Shown piece after piece: positions 15,638 through 24,841 of a stretch of 64,000 bases of DNA; within the stretch, counting starts at the first letter, position 1, and each line of letters starts with the position of its first letter. This DNA comes from Methylobacterium sp. (GTDB lineage: Bacteria > Pseudomonadota > Alphaproteobacteria > Rhizobiales > Beijerinckiaceae), in the NCBI GenBank assembly GCA_020253445.1, contig JADCBP010000012.1, positions 52,364 through 116,363 of the forward strand, given 5' to 3'. A model generated the notes under the pieces. That model saw only the letters and a program-made list of their open reading frames with translations, did not search any database and had not been told where the DNA came from. The translations under genes were made by a program, and so were the position numbers.

Positions 15638-15795
15638 CGCCCGGCTTTCTTGGTGTCGCGCAAGCCCTCGGCGCGCGCGAGCCGCGCCTTCGCGCTGCGA
15701 TAGCTGAGGATCGCGCCACCGATCATCGCGCCGAGCACGAGGATCGCCGCCGCATAGGAACCAGCGATGAAGCCGAAATACGGTCCCGCCATCAT
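15634..15795 (-). CDS. ccmD: Heme exporter protein D
   Basis: 53-residue single-span membrane peptide that stabilises the CcmABC-CcmE complex and helps release holo-CcmE. It begins MMAGPYFGFIAGSYAAA, with one span up to about residue 31, and a basic cytoplasmic tail (SYRSAKARLARAEGLR). Position between ccmC and ccmG, with 4-base overlaps on both sides, supports the call strongly. Confidence 0.9.
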   Translation of the reverse strand: MMAGPYFGFIAGSYAAAILVLGAMIGGAILSYRSAKARLARAEGLRDTKKAGR

Positions 15796-16538
15796 TCCGC
15801 CTCGGCCGCGAGAAGCTCGAGGCGCTCCGCCCGGCGGTTCATCACCTCCGCGCGCATGAAGAGCATCAGCAGCGTGAGGTAGAGCACAAGGAAGGCAATC
15901 GCCATGATGTAGAGCGGCCCGAGCATGGAGCCGTGGATCGTCGGGCCGTCCATGCGGAAGACCGAGGCCGGCTGGTGGAGCGTCGACCACCAATCGACCG
16001 AGAACTTGATGATCGGCAGGTTCACTGCGCCCACCAGCGTGAGGATCGCCACGGCGCGGCCTGCGCGATTGGGCTCCTCGATCGCCTGCTGGAGCGCAAT
16101 GACGCCGATATAGATCAGGAACATCACCAGCACGGAGGTCATCCGCGCATCCCATTCCCACCAGGTGCCCCACATCGGCTTGCCCCAGAGCGAGCCCGTG
16201 ACGAGGCAGAGCAACGTGAAGCCCGCACCGAGCGGGGCGGCGCATTTCAACGCGACATCCGCCATCGGGTGACGCCAGATCAGCGTGCCCAGCGCGGAAA
16301 GGCTCATCCCGGCATAGACGAACATCGCCATCCAGGCTGAAGGCACGTGGATGAACATGATGCGGATCGTCTCGCCCTGCTGGTAATCCGGGGGGGCCAC
16401 GAAGAACGCGCCGTAAAGCCCCCACACGAACAGCAATGCCGTCAGCACCGCGAAGGGGCCGATCAGCCGATCCGCCAGCCGATTGAACACGGCCGGATTG
16501 GCGAGGCGCAGCAGGGAACCGGAGGTCTCGAGGGTCAT
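15792..16538 (-). CDS. ccmC: Heme transporter/handling protein CcmC
   Basis: Inner-membrane protein of the heme-handling family that presents heme to CcmE. The 248-residue product has six spans and the periplasmic tryptophan-rich WGTWWEWDARMTS motif (near residue 125), with flanking histidines in MFIHVPSAWMA and STLHQPASVF as likely heme ligands. It begins 53 bases after ccmB and overlaps ccmD by 4 bases. Confidence 0.96.
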   Translation of the reverse strand: MTLETSGSLLRLANPAVFNRLADRLIGPFAVLTALLFVWGLYGAFFVAPPDYQQGETIRIMFIHVPSAWMAMFVYAGMSLSALGTLIWRHPMADVALKCAAPLGAGFTLLCLVTGSLWGKPMWGTWWEWDARMTSVLVMFLIYIGVIALQQAIEEPNRAGRAVAILTLVGAVNLPIIKFSVDWWSTLHQPASVFRMDGPTIHGSMLGPLYIMAIAFLVLYLTLLMLFMRAEVMNRRAERLELLAAEAE

Positions 16539-16591
16539 GTTTTCCTTCTTGGTCCTCCCTTAACGGCCGGCGCATTTCCGCGCAATTCACG

Positions 16592-17257
16592 TCACCCCCG
16601 CGCTTGACGGAGCGCAAGGGCGGCCGCAACGGGCGAAATGGCCAGCGCGAAAAGTGTCGTGCCGCACAAAACGGTCAAGGGCATGGCAAAGTCGCGACCC
16701 TCTGCCGCAGCCTTCGCCACCCCCACACCGAAGATCAGCGTGGGGATCGCGGTCGGCACCACCAGAAGCGACAGCAGCAATCCGCCGCGATTGAGGCTGA
16801 CCGTGAGTGCCGCGCCCACAAGCCCGATGAGCGTGAGCGCGGGCGTGCCCACGAGGAGTGACAGCGCGAGCGGCAGCATCGCCTGCGGTTCGATGGCGAG
16901 CATCAAACCCAGCACGGGCGCCGCGAGGCTGAGCGGCAGGCCGGTGACCAGCCAATGTGCCAGCGCCTTCGCCAGCACCAGCATTGTGAGCGAGCCGCCG
17001 GAGAGCAGGAACTGGTCGAGCACGCCATCCTCCTCGTCGGCCTGAAACAGCCGGTCGAGACCCAGCAATGTCGCGAGAAGCGCCGCGATCCAGAGGAGCG
17101 CCGGTGCAAGCCGCGCGATCAGCTTCTGGTCTGCCCCGATCGCAAAGGGCACGATCGCGATGAGCACGAGGAAGAACATCAGCCCGAGGCTCGCGCCCGC
17201 ACCAGCCCGGCGAGCGAGGCTGAGGTCGCGCTCGAGGACGGCCGAGAAGGCGCTCAT
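16592..17257 (-). CDS. ccmB: Heme exporter protein B (ABC permease)
   Basis: Permease subunit of the CcmAB transporter needed to free holo-CcmE for cytochrome c maturation. The 221-residue protein starts MSAFSAVLERDLSLARRAG and contains six spans; LDRLFQADEEDGVLDQFLLS is the characteristic loop, followed by KALAHWLVTGLPLSLAAPVL. ATGA overlap with ccmA. Confidence 0.95.
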   Translation of the reverse strand: MSAFSAVLERDLSLARRAGAGASLGLMFFLVLIAIVPFAIGADQKLIARLAPALLWIAALLATLLGLDRLFQADEEDGVLDQFLLSGGSLTMLVLAKALAHWLVTGLPLSLAAPVLGLMLAIEPQAMLPLALSLLVGTPALTLIGLVGAALTVSLNRGGLLLSLLVVPTAIPTLIFGVGVAKAAAEGRDFAMPLTVLCGTTLFALAISPVAAALALRQARG

Positions 17258-17883
17258 GCTGCGTTCTCCCGGCGCCCCGCGAGATCGAGCGTCGCGTTGG
17301 TGGCGGCGAGCGGCTGATGCGTGGCGACGAGCGCTGAGCCGCCCGCCCTGGCATGCTCCCCGATGAGGCCGGAAACGGTCGCGACCGCCTCGATATCGAG
17401 CGAGGCGAGCGGCTCATCGAGCAGCCAGACCGGGCGTTCGATCACCAGCAATCGCGCGAGGGCCACGCGCCGCCGCTGCCCTTCGGAAAGCACGCGGACG
17501 GGCAGATCGATGAGGCGCGCGACACCCAGCTTGCCGAGGGCATCGGGGATGCGCGCCTCATCGCCGCCGAGAAGACCTGCCAGAAAGGCGAGGTTCTCGC
17601 GCGCGGTCAGCGCCGGGCGCAGGCCCTCGCGATGGCCGAAATAATGGAGGAACGAGCCGGTTTCCTCCTCGCCCGCGCCTTCGAGCCTCACCGTCCCGGC
17701 ATCGGGCGGCGAGAAGCCTGCAAGCAGACGAATGAGCGTCGATTTTCCGCTGCCATTCGGGCCGGTGAGCTGCATCACCTGGCCGGGCGCGAGGGTAATG
17801 TCGAGCCCGCGAAACAGGAAGCGTGGCCCGCGCCGCACGGCGAGGCCCGACGCAACCAGACGAAGGCTGGGAAAGGCGGTCAA
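17254..17883 (-). CDS. ccmA: Cytochrome c biogenesis ATP-binding protein CcmA
   Basis: ATPase of the CcmABCD complex. The product of about 209 residues has the Walker A motif GPNGSGKST near residues 37-45, a Q-loop-region segment HYFGHREGLRPALTARENL typical of CcmA, signature VLSEGQRRRVALARLL, and Walker B VWLLDEPLASLD. The start is taken as the TTG at 17883 (LTAFPSLRLV) because GGGGGGA sits 6-7 bases upstream; a longer in-frame ATG would add a leader with no family match. First gene of the ccm operon, divergent from acnA. Confidence 0.93.
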   Translation of the reverse strand: MTAFPSLRLVASGLAVRRGPRFLFRGLDITLAPGQVMQLTGPNGSGKSTLIRLLAGFSPPDAGTVRLEGAGEEETGSFLHYFGHREGLRPALTARENLAFLAGLLGGDEARIPDALGKLGVARLIDLPVRVLSEGQRRRVALARLLVIERPVWLLDEPLASLDIEAVATVSGLIGEHARAGGSALVATHQPLAATNATLDLAGRRENAA

Positions 17884-17909
17884 AAATCCCCCCGGAATGG
17901 CCCGCAATG

Positions 17910-17939
17910 TTGATATGCGGCAAAGCAGGCCGGTCTCAA
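17910..17939 (-). promoter_or_regulatory. Possible promoter for ccmABCDG
   Basis: On the minus strand TTGAGA (17939-17934) and TATCAA (17915-17910) are 18 bases apart, just upstream of the ccmA start. This would give a short leader. The rest of the 305-base ccmA-acnA gap (17884-18188) holds no gene; I see no convincing -10/-35 pair for acnA there. Confidence 0.35.
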
Positions 17940-18188
17940 ACCATCGTCCGTGTAGCGGTCTTTTTGGAAATGATCTATAGACCGGCCCGGTTGCGCCGCG
18001 CGTCCGGTCAAAGACGCGGGGTCCGGGCACTCCCGGAGCGGCGCACGCGGCGCCGGAGAACCCGGTCTGCCGCGCTCGGCCCGGAGGTCCAATCCCGCCG
18101 GTTCGAGGCTGTAACGGCTCCCCCGGCCACCCCGCCTGCGTCCGTTCACGGATTTTTTGACCCTGGATTCTGACCTCAAGGACTCCCG

Positions 18189-20885
18189 ATGTCGCTCGAC
18201 AGCTTCCAATGCCGCAAAGAACTTAACGTCGATGGCAAGACCTATGTCTATTTCTCGCTCCCCGAGGCCGAAAAAAATGGCCTCGCGGGCATCTCGCAGC
18301 TCCCCTATTCCATGAAGGTGCTGCTGGAGAACCTACTTCGCCACGAGGATAATCGCACCGTCACCAGGGCTGACATCGAGAATGTCTCGAAGTGGCTCGT
18401 CAACAAGGGCAAGGAAGAGGCCGAGATCGGCTTCCGCCCGGCCCGCGTGCTGATGCAGGACTTCACCGGCGTTCCGGCGGTGGTGGACCTCGCGGCGATG
18501 CGCGACGGCATGGTCGAGCTCGGCGGCGACCCGAACAAGATCAACCCGCTGGTGCCGGTGGATCTCGTGATCGATCACTCGGTCATCGTGGATGAATTCG
18601 GCTCGGCGAAGTCGCTCGATCGCAACGTCGAGCTCGAATACGAGCGCAACGAGGAGCGCTACAACTTCCTCAAATGGGGCCAGGGCGCTTTCGCGAATTT
18701 CCGCGTCGTGCCGCCGGGCACCGGAATCTGCCATCAGGTCAACACCGAATATCTCGCGCAGACCGTCTGGACCGCGCGCCAGCCGGATGGCTCGATCCAT
18801 GCCTATCCCGATACCGTTGTCGGCACCGACAGCCATACCACCATGGTGAACGGCCTCGCGGTTCTCGGCTGGGGCGTGGGCGGCATCGAAGCCGAGGCCG
18901 CCATGCTCGGCCAACCGCAATCCATGCTGCTGCCGGAAGTCGTCGGCTTCGAACTGACGGGCAAGCTGAACGAGGGCGTCACCGCGACCGACCTCGTTCT
19001 CACCGTCACGCAGATGCTGCGCAAGAAGGGCGTGGTGAACAAGTTTGTCGAGTTCTACGGCCCCGGCCTCGACCATCTCAGCCTCGCGGACCGCGCGACC
19101 ATCGCCAATATGGGCCCGGAATATGGCGCGACCTGCGGCTTCTTCCCCTGTGACAGCGAGACCATCAACTACCTCAACATGACAGGCCGCGAGAAGCATC
19201 GCATCGCGCTCACCGAAGCCTATTGCAAGGCGCAGGGCCTGTTCCGCGAGAAGGGCGCTGCCACCCCGGTCTTCACCGACACGCTCAGCCTCGAACTCTC
19301 GACCGTCCTGCCTTCACTCGCCGGCCCGAAACGCCCCGAGGGCCGCATCGCATTGTCGGACGTGGCTGCGGGTTTCTCCACCGCGCTGGTCAGCGAATAC
19401 AAGAAGGGCGGCGACGAGGCGCGCAAGGCTCCGGTCGATGGCCGGAACTTCTCGCTCAGCCACGGTGACGTGGTGATCGCGGCGATCACCTCCTGCACGA
19501 ACACCTCGAACCCGAGCGTGCTGATCGCGGCGGGCCTGCTCGCCCGCAACGCTTTGGCCAGGGGCCTCTCTACGAAACCGTGGGTGAAAACCTCGCTCGC
19601 GCCGGGCTCGCAGGTGGTGGCCGAGTATCTCGAGAAGGCCGGGCTCCAGAAGGATCTGGATGCCCTCGGTTTCAACCTCGTGGGGTTCGGCTGCACCACC
19701 TGCATCGGCAATTCGGGCCCATTGCCGGCGGAGATCTCGAAGGCGATCAACGACAACAACATGATCGCGGCGGCGGTGCTCTCGGGCAACCGCAACTTCG
19801 AAGGCCGCGTCTCGCCGGATGTGCAGGCGAATTACCTCGCCTCGCCCCCGCTGGTCGTCGCCTATGCGCTGGCCGGCTCGGTGACGAAGGACCTCACGAA
19901 GGAGCCGCTCGGCGAGGGTTCGGACGGCAAGCCCGTCTACCTCAAGGATATCTGGCCCTCCTCGAAGGAGATCCAGGAATTCATCGGCAAGTATGTGACT
20001 CGCGACCTTTTCTCGTCGAAATATGCCGACGTCTTCAAGGGCGACAAGCGCTGGCAGGGCGTGAAGGCCTCCTCGGGCCTCACCTATGCCTGGAATTCCG
20101 GCTCCACCTATGTGCAGAACCCGCCTTATTTCGCCGGCATGTCGAAGACGCCGAAGCCGATCACCGACATCAAGGGTGCGCGCATTCTCGCCCTCTTCGG
20201 CGACAAGATCACGACCGACCACATCTCTCCGGCCGGTTCGATCAAGGCGGCCTCGCCGGCTGGTGCCTATCTGCTCGAGCGCCAGGTGCGACCGGCGGAT
20301 TTCAACCAGTATGGCACCCGCCGCGGCAACCATGAAGTGATGATGCGCGGCACCTTCGCCAATATCCGCATCAGGAACTTCGCGGTGAAGGATGATGCCG
20401 GCAACACGCCGGAAGGTGGCTACGCCATCCACCAGCCGTCGAAGGAGAAGATGTTCATCTACGACGCCGCGATGCGTTATGAGGCCGAAGGCGTTCCGCT
20501 CGTGGTCTTCGCGGGTGTGGAATACGGCAATGGCTCCTCGCGCGACTGGGCGGCCAAGGGCACCGCGCTTCTCGGCGTGAAGGCCGTGGTTGCGCAGTCT
20601 TTCGAGCGCATCCATCGCTCGAACCTCGTGGGCATGGGCATTGTGCCCTTCACCTTCGAGGAAGGCGTGACCTGGCAGAGCCTGGGGCTGAAGGGTGACG
20701 AGACCGTGGATATTCCCGGCCTCGCGACCATCCAGCCGCGCCAGAAGGTGGTGGCGAAGGTGACGCGCGCCGACGGCACCAGCTTCGACCTTCCGCTCGA
20801 TTGCCGTATCAACACGCTCGATGAGCTCGAATACTATCGCAACGGCGGCATCCTGCATTACGTGCTGCGCCAACTCGCGGCGTGA
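18189..20885 (+). CDS. acnA: Aconitate hydratase A
   Basis: TCA-cycle enzyme interconverting citrate and isocitrate through a [4Fe-4S] cluster; apo forms of this family can bind mRNA. The 898-residue product has QDFTGVPAVVDLAAMRD, GTDSHTTMVNGLAVLGWGVG, cluster cysteines in ITSCTNTSNPSV and GFGCTTCIGNSGP, and the C-terminal swivel domain with GDKITTDHISPAG and EYGNGSSRDWAAKG. Length and order of domains are those of AcnA/IRP1-type aconitases, not AcnB. A strong terminator follows about 50 bases after the stop. AAGGA lies ahead of the ATG. Confidence 0.97.
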   Translation: MSLDSFQCRKELNVDGKTYVYFSLPEAEKNGLAGISQLPYSMKVLLENLLRHEDNRTVTRADIENVSKWLVNKGKEEAEIGFRPARVLMQDFTGVPAVVDLAAMRDGMVELGGDPNKINPLVPVDLVIDHSVIVDEFGSAKSLDRNVELEYERNEERYNFLKWGQGAFANFRVVPPGTGICHQVNTEYLAQTVWTARQPDGSIHAYPDTVVGTDSHTTMVNGLAVLGWGVGGIEAEAAMLGQPQSMLLPEVVGFELTGKLNEGVTATDLVLTVTQMLRKKGVVNKFVEFYGPGLDHLSLADRATIANMGPEYGATCGFFPCDSETINYLNMTGREKHRIALTEAYCKAQGLFREKGAATPVFTDTLSLELSTVLPSLAGPKRPEGRIALSDVAAGFSTALVSEYKKGGDEARKAPVDGRNFSLSHGDVVIAAITSCTNTSNPSVLIAAGLLARNALARGLSTKPWVKTSLAPGSQVVAEYLEKAGLQKDLDALGFNLVGFGCTTCIGNSGPLPAEISKAINDNNMIAAAVLSGNRNFEGRVSPDVQANYLASPPLVVAYALAGSVTKDLTKEPLGEGSDGKPVYLKDIWPSSKEIQEFIGKYVTRDLFSSKYADVFKGDKRWQGVKASSGLTYAWNSGSTYVQNPPYFAGMSKTPKPITDIKGARILALFGDKITTDHISPAGSIKAASPAGAYLLERQVRPADFNQYGTRRGNHEVMMRGTFANIRIRNFAVKDDAGNTPEGGYAIHQPSKEKMFIYDAAMRYEAEGVPLVVFAGVEYGNGSSRDWAAKGTALLGVKAVVAQSFERIHRSNLVGMGIVPFTFEEGVTWQSLGLKGDETVDIPGLATIQPRQKVVAKVTRADGTSFDLPLDCRINTLDELEYYRNGGILHYVLRQLAA

Positions 20886-20936
20886 GTGCTGCCGTCGATC
20901 GCAAGAACGGATCGCAAGAGCCGATCACAAGAACCA

Positions 20937-20965
20937 GCCGCCGGAACTCTCTCCGGCGGCTTTCC
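20937..20965 (+). terminator. Terminator after acnA
   Basis: GCCGCCGGA and TCCGGCGGC form a perfect 9-base stem with a 6-base loop, followed by TTTCC. The U-tract is short, but the stem is very stable. Confidence 0.75.
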
Positions 20966-21037
20966 TGTCAGAAAGCATCAAAAATACACCGGCTTGTGAT
21001 TCGCATGTGCCGTTCAGACCTGCTTTAGGTTTTTTCG

Positions 21038-21805
21038 ATGACGACCTTCGATCTCCCCTCCTGCCTCAGCCGCCGCGCCTTCGGTCGCGGAATGTTTGCG
21101 GCTTGCCTGCTGCCGGGCATGGCCCGCGCGCAGGTCGCGGTTCCGGAGCGTATCACGCTCATCGAACTCTTCACCTCGCAGGGCTGCTCCTCCTGCCCGG
21201 CAGCGGATGCGCTGATGCTCAGGCTCGCAAGCGAGCCCGGCGTGCTGCCGCTGACCTTCGCGACCGAGATCTGGGATTATCTCGGCTGGAAGGACACGCT
21301 GGCGAAGCCGGCCTTCACGCGGCGCCACAAGGCCTATGCCGCGGGCGTCGCCAACAAGCGCGTCTACACCCCGCAGGCCATCGTGAATGGCCGGGCCCAT
21401 TGCGTGGGTTCTGATTTGTCGGCGCTCACGCGCTTGCAGCGCTCTCCAGGCAACAGCGCGGAACTCGCAAGCGTCACGCTGATGAAGGCCGGTGCCGGCT
21501 GGAAGGCTTCCATTTCCCGCGCCGGCGCAATCCCCGCGCGCATCATTCTCATGCCTGTCAGCCTGCGCCAATCGGTGGAAATCCGCCGCGGCGAGAACAT
21601 GGGCAGAACCATCACCTATGCGAATGTCGTGCGTGATCTCGTCGATCTCGGTGCGGCCCCCGCCGGGAATGCGATGGTTGCGATCACGCCGGCCATGCTG
21701 AGCCCTGTCGAGGCCGATGCCTTCGCGCTGGTGTTGCAGGCCGGCAGCCTGGAAATGCCCGGCGAGGTGCTGGGCGCCGCGTTCTCCACCGGCACCCAGA
21801 GCTAG
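21038..21805 (+). CDS. Exported DUF1223 (thioredoxin-like) protein
   Basis: 255-residue protein of the DUF1223 family, found next to or near acnA in many alphaproteobacteria. It has a twin-arginine-like leader (SRRAFGRGMFAACLLPGMARA), then TLIELFTSQGCSSCPAAD with a CxxC pair as in thioredoxin folds, LPLTFATEIWDYLGWKDTLA, and VYTPQAIVNGRAHCVGSD. The family function is not established; a periplasmic redox role is plausible from the CSSC motif. A degenerate intergenic repeat follows the stop directly. Confidence 0.87.
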   Translation: MTTFDLPSCLSRRAFGRGMFAACLLPGMARAQVAVPERITLIELFTSQGCSSCPAADALMLRLASEPGVLPLTFATEIWDYLGWKDTLAKPAFTRRHKAYAAGVANKRVYTPQAIVNGRAHCVGSDLSALTRLQRSPGNSAELASVTLMKAGAGWKASISRAGAIPARIILMPVSLRQSVEIRRGENMGRTITYANVVRDLVDLGAAPAGNAMVAITPAMLSPVEADAFALVLQAGSLEMPGEVLGAAFSTGTQS

Positions 21806-21870
21806 AGCATCCGCCCGCCAAGTGGATACCGGTTGGCGAAAAAAAGCGGATGCGAAAACAAGAAGAGTGA
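21806..21870 (+). repeat. Intergenic palindromic repeat, copy 4
   Basis: AGAGCATCCGCCCGCCAAGTGGATACCGGTTGG and then AAAAGCGGATGCG form the inverted ends (GCATCCGC / GCGGATGC) of a repeat variant; it starts at the DUF1223 stop codon. The following AGATCTGATTCTATCTGATC adds a further short inverted repeat. It lies between convergent genes. Confidence 0.6.
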
Positions 21871-21919
21871 GCGCCAGATCTGATTCTATCTGATCAGTTT
21901 GCGCTCCAGTTCACCTCAT

Positions 21920-23659
21920 TCAATAGCCGATTGCCGCTGTGCCGCGCTGGCGCGTATCCGCCGCGCCTTGCAGCCATCCCCCCTGCAGCAGGATGGAATT
22001 CGCCGAGCCCGAGACCGCGCCGGGCCGGACATTCTGGCCGCGCTCCGCGAGCAGCTTCAGGGTATCGGGCGACAGGCCCGGCTCCACGAGCAGCGCATCC
22101 GGCTTCCATTGGTGGTGGATGCGGGGTGCGGCCACGGCTTCCGCGAGGTTCATGTCGAAATCGATCACGTTGGTGATGACCTGCAAGGTTGTCGAGATGA
22201 TGCGGCTGCCGCCCGGCGAGCCCGTGACCATGAAGGGCTTGCCATCCCGAAACACGATGGTCGGCGTCATCGAGGAGAGCGGCCGCGCGCCGGGATGCAC
22301 CGAATTCGCATCCGACCCCACGAGCCCATAGGCGTTCTGCGCACCGGGTTTCGCAGAAAAATCATCCATTTCGTTGTTCAGCAGCACGCCCGTTCCTGCG
22401 GCAACGAGGCCCATGCCGTAGGAGAAATTGAGCGTGTAGGTGTTCGCGGCCGCATTGCCCTCGCTGTCTACAACCGAATAATGCGTGGTCTGGTCGCTCT
22501 CATGCGGCAGGGGATCGCCGGCCTTGATGTCATCGGCCTTGGTGGCTTTCGAGAGATCGATCTTGGCACGCTGCTTCTCGGCATAGGCCTTGGAGGTGAG
22601 GCCCTTCACCGGCACTTTCACGCGGTCGGGATCACCAAGGAAGGTGGCGCGATCGGCATAGGCCGGCTTCATCGCTTCCGCGAGGGCATGCAGGCTCGCG
22701 GCCGAGCCCGCGCCCATGGCCTTGAGGTCAAACCCTTCGAGAATGTTCAGGATCTGCACCAGATGCACCCCGCCCGAGGAGGGCGGCGGCATGGAGGCAA
22801 GCGTGTAGCCGCGATATCTGCCTGTCACCGCCGGGCGGATCACCGCCTTGTAGTTCGCCATGTCCTCCACGGTCATGATGCCGCCGGTCTCGCGCACGGC
22901 GGCGACGATCTGCTCGGCGATGCGCCCCTTGTAGAAGGCATCCGGCCCCTGCTGGCGGATGGATTCAAGCGTGTTCGCGAGGTCCGCCTGCACCAGCATC
23001 GAGCCACGCGGCAGGGCTTTGCCGTCCTTCGCGAAGATCGCCATGGAGGAGGGGAACCTGCTCATGCGACCCATGGCGCCCGGCAGCGAATCCGCGAGAT
23101 CCTCTGCCACCGGAATGCCCTCGCGCGCGAGCTTCACGGAAGGCTCGATGAGTTGCGCCAGCGTGAACTTGCCGGAGCCGTATTTCTCAAGCGCCAGCGC
23201 CATGCCACGCACCGTGCCCGGCACGCCGACGGACAAGCCCGAATCCCGTGATTTCTGCGGGTCCGGTTCGCCGGCGGCATTGAGAAACATGGTCGGCGTG
23301 GATGCCGCTGGCGCGATCTCGCGGTAATCGATGGCAACCGTCTCGCCGGTCTTCGCAAGATGCACCAGCATGAAGCCGCCCCCGCCGAGATTGCCGGCGC
23401 GGGGCAAGGTGACGGCCAGCGCGAAACCCACGGCCACGGCGGCATCCACCGCATTGCCGCCGCGCTTCAGCACATCGACCCCGATGGCGCTCGCGAGCCG
23501 CTCCTGCGAGGAAACCATGCCGTTCTGCGCCAGAACCGGCAGAAGGCGGGCATTCTGCGCGATGATCGGGGGGCCTGCGAGCGGGGGCGTCTGCGCGGCG
23601 CCAAGGCCGATGACGCCAAACCCCGCGAACAGCGCTGCAAGAAATGATTTCACGCGCAT
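21920..23659 (-). CDS. ggt: Gamma-glutamyltranspeptidase
   Basis: Periplasmic N-terminal-nucleophile hydrolase that cleaves or transfers the gamma-glutamyl group of glutathione. The 579-residue precursor has a signal peptide (SFLAALFAGFGVIGLGAAQ), KRGGNAVDAAVAVGFAL, NLGGGGFMLVHL with the GGGG region, and the autocleavage site ESDQ-TTHYSVVDSEGNA; the first Thr, residue 391, is the predicted new N-terminus of the small subunit. Downstream are NNEMDDF, RPLSSMTPTIV and the GSPGGSRII oxyanion region. All catalytic parts are present, so it should be active. Confidence 0.96.
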   Translation of the reverse strand: MRVKSFLAALFAGFGVIGLGAAQTPPLAGPPIIAQNARLLPVLAQNGMVSSQERLASAIGVDVLKRGGNAVDAAVAVGFALAVTLPRAGNLGGGGFMLVHLAKTGETVAIDYREIAPAASTPTMFLNAAGEPDPQKSRDSGLSVGVPGTVRGMALALEKYGSGKFTLAQLIEPSVKLAREGIPVAEDLADSLPGAMGRMSRFPSSMAIFAKDGKALPRGSMLVQADLANTLESIRQQGPDAFYKGRIAEQIVAAVRETGGIMTVEDMANYKAVIRPAVTGRYRGYTLASMPPPSSGGVHLVQILNILEGFDLKAMGAGSAASLHALAEAMKPAYADRATFLGDPDRVKVPVKGLTSKAYAEKQRAKIDLSKATKADDIKAGDPLPHESDQTTHYSVVDSEGNAAANTYTLNFSYGMGLVAAGTGVLLNNEMDDFSAKPGAQNAYGLVGSDANSVHPGARPLSSMTPTIVFRDGKPFMVTGSPGGSRIISTTLQVITNVIDFDMNLAEAVAAPRIHHQWKPDALLVEPGLSPDTLKLLAERGQNVRPGAVSGSANSILLQGGWLQGAADTRQRGTAAIGY

Positions 23660-23696
23660 GGAATCCTCCCCTCCAATGGACGGAACAGTGAGACTA

Positions 23697-23759
23697 AAGC
23701 ATTTTCAAGCGAAGTGGGAACCGGTTCGCGCAAGGAACGCGCCAAGAAAATGCTCCGGA
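23697..23759 (-). repeat. Intergenic palindromic repeat, copy 5
   Basis: AAGCATTTTCAAGCGAAGTG, GGAACCGGTTCGCGC and AAGAAAATGCTCCGG make a canonical copy: GAGCATTTTC-type ends pair with GAAAATGCTC and the centre carries ACCGGTTCGCG. It lies in the leader region of ggt and downstream of the YiiX-like gene. Confidence 0.75.
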
Positions 23760-23825
23760 GCCGGCCGGAGAGGCTTGTCGATTGCTTTCCGGTCCAAAGC
23801 GCGTCAGCGTATCGCAGCAACGGCC

Positions 23826-24677
23826 TCAGCGCGGGGCGGCGGGCACCCAATCGACGGCAGAGGCACCCGCACCCGGCCCCCGCTGCGGCTCGATTCCCTG
23901 CGGCTGCGCCCGCATGGGCGTGACCGCGAAGCTCTTCGTCCATTTCAGCGCCTTGTAATCGAAACCGCTCTCGATCGTTGGCTTCACGATGGCGAAGTAG
24001 GGCGAGATATCGAAATCACGCGGCGTGTAGAGCGAATGGTGGCGGATATGCAGGATTTCCCGCCGGGCATAGCGGGATTTCACCTTGCGCCGGCCATCGA
24101 CCGTCTCGACACGAGGCAGGATCGGGTAGCGGACGGACTGGAAGGCCTCGGCGATCAGCGTGGAGCAGATGGCGCGGCTCGGATCGCCTGAACCCAGCGC
24201 AAGCATGCGGCGGCGCCAACGGGTGGGGACGGGCATCGGCACGAGAAAGCGCATCAGGTCGAGGACGTTCTTCACGTCGTAGCCATGGCCGAGGCGATGC
24301 TTCAGGAAGCCGATCACGCGCTCCAGGTCTTCCCCCTTCAGCGCCACGGGGCGGCAGATGCGCAGATGCGTGTTGCGATATTTGGAAAGCGGCGAGGAAA
24401 TCACGCCCTCGCTCATCTCGGCCTCGATCAGCACATGCGGCTCGCCATCCGGCTCGGCCCGACAAAGGCAATCACCGACATAGATCGCCGAATGCGACCA
24501 GGTGGATTGCGTGAGATATTTGATGACCGAGGAAACCCGGATATTGCCCTCGACAAGCAAGACGTCACCGGGCTTGAGAACGGAAGTCAGCACGCTGAAA
24601 TCCGGAGAGACCGCCGGCTCATAGCCTCGGATCGGCTTTTCCAGAAAACGCGCGATGGCGCGGCCGAGCAGATTCAT
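23826..24677 (-). CDS. YiiX/YebB-like permuted papain-fold amidase
   Basis: 283-residue protein of the NlpC/P60 superfamily, circularly permuted YiiX branch. It has VLKPGDVLLVEG, STWSHSAIYVGDCL with the predicted catalytic His in a WSH motif, VLIEAEMSEGV, the helical DVKNVLDLMRFL region, and RAICSTLIAEAF with the predicted nucleophile Cys. The order His-then-Cys is the permuted arrangement. No signal peptide is obvious, so location is uncertain. The C-terminus is a proline/glutamine-rich tail. GGGGAA precedes the ATG. Substrate unknown; amide or thioester bonds of lipids or peptides are typical for the clade. Confidence 0.8.
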   Translation of the reverse strand: MNLLGRAIARFLEKPIRGYEPAVSPDFSVLTSVLKPGDVLLVEGNIRVSSVIKYLTQSTWSHSAIYVGDCLCRAEPDGEPHVLIEAEMSEGVISSPLSKYRNTHLRICRPVALKGEDLERVIGFLKHRLGHGYDVKNVLDLMRFLVPMPVPTRWRRRMLALGSGDPSRAICSTLIAEAFQSVRYPILPRVETVDGRRKVKSRYARREILHIRHHSLYTPRDFDISPYFAIVKPTIESGFDYKALKWTKSFAVTPMRAQPQGIEPQRGPGAGASAVDWVPAAPR

Positions 24678-24787
24678 GACGCATTCCCCTCGAGTATTCC
24701 CTCGATGAATGCGAAAAGGCTAGCATGCTCTTCTTTACAGAACCGCTGTCGCTAGCGGGTGGAACGGGGCATTTCCATGCTGAATTC

Positions 24788-24821
24788 AAATTAACTTTAC
24801 ACGAAAATTAACTTTACACGA
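24788..24821. repeat. Exact 17-bp tandem duplication
   Basis: AAATTAACTTTACACGA occurs twice in immediate succession (24788-24804 and 24805-24821) in an AT-rich patch about 110 bases upstream of the YiiX-like gene and just past the rlmN stop. Direct TTAAC half-sites 17 bases apart could bind a regulator; this is speculative. Confidence 0.8.
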
Positions 24822-24841
24822 ATCTGGACGCAGCAGCGCAC

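Noticed and set aside
17884..18188. Riboswitch or regulatory RNA in front of acnA
   Set aside because: No recognisable conserved core or strong leader hairpin with terminator was found.
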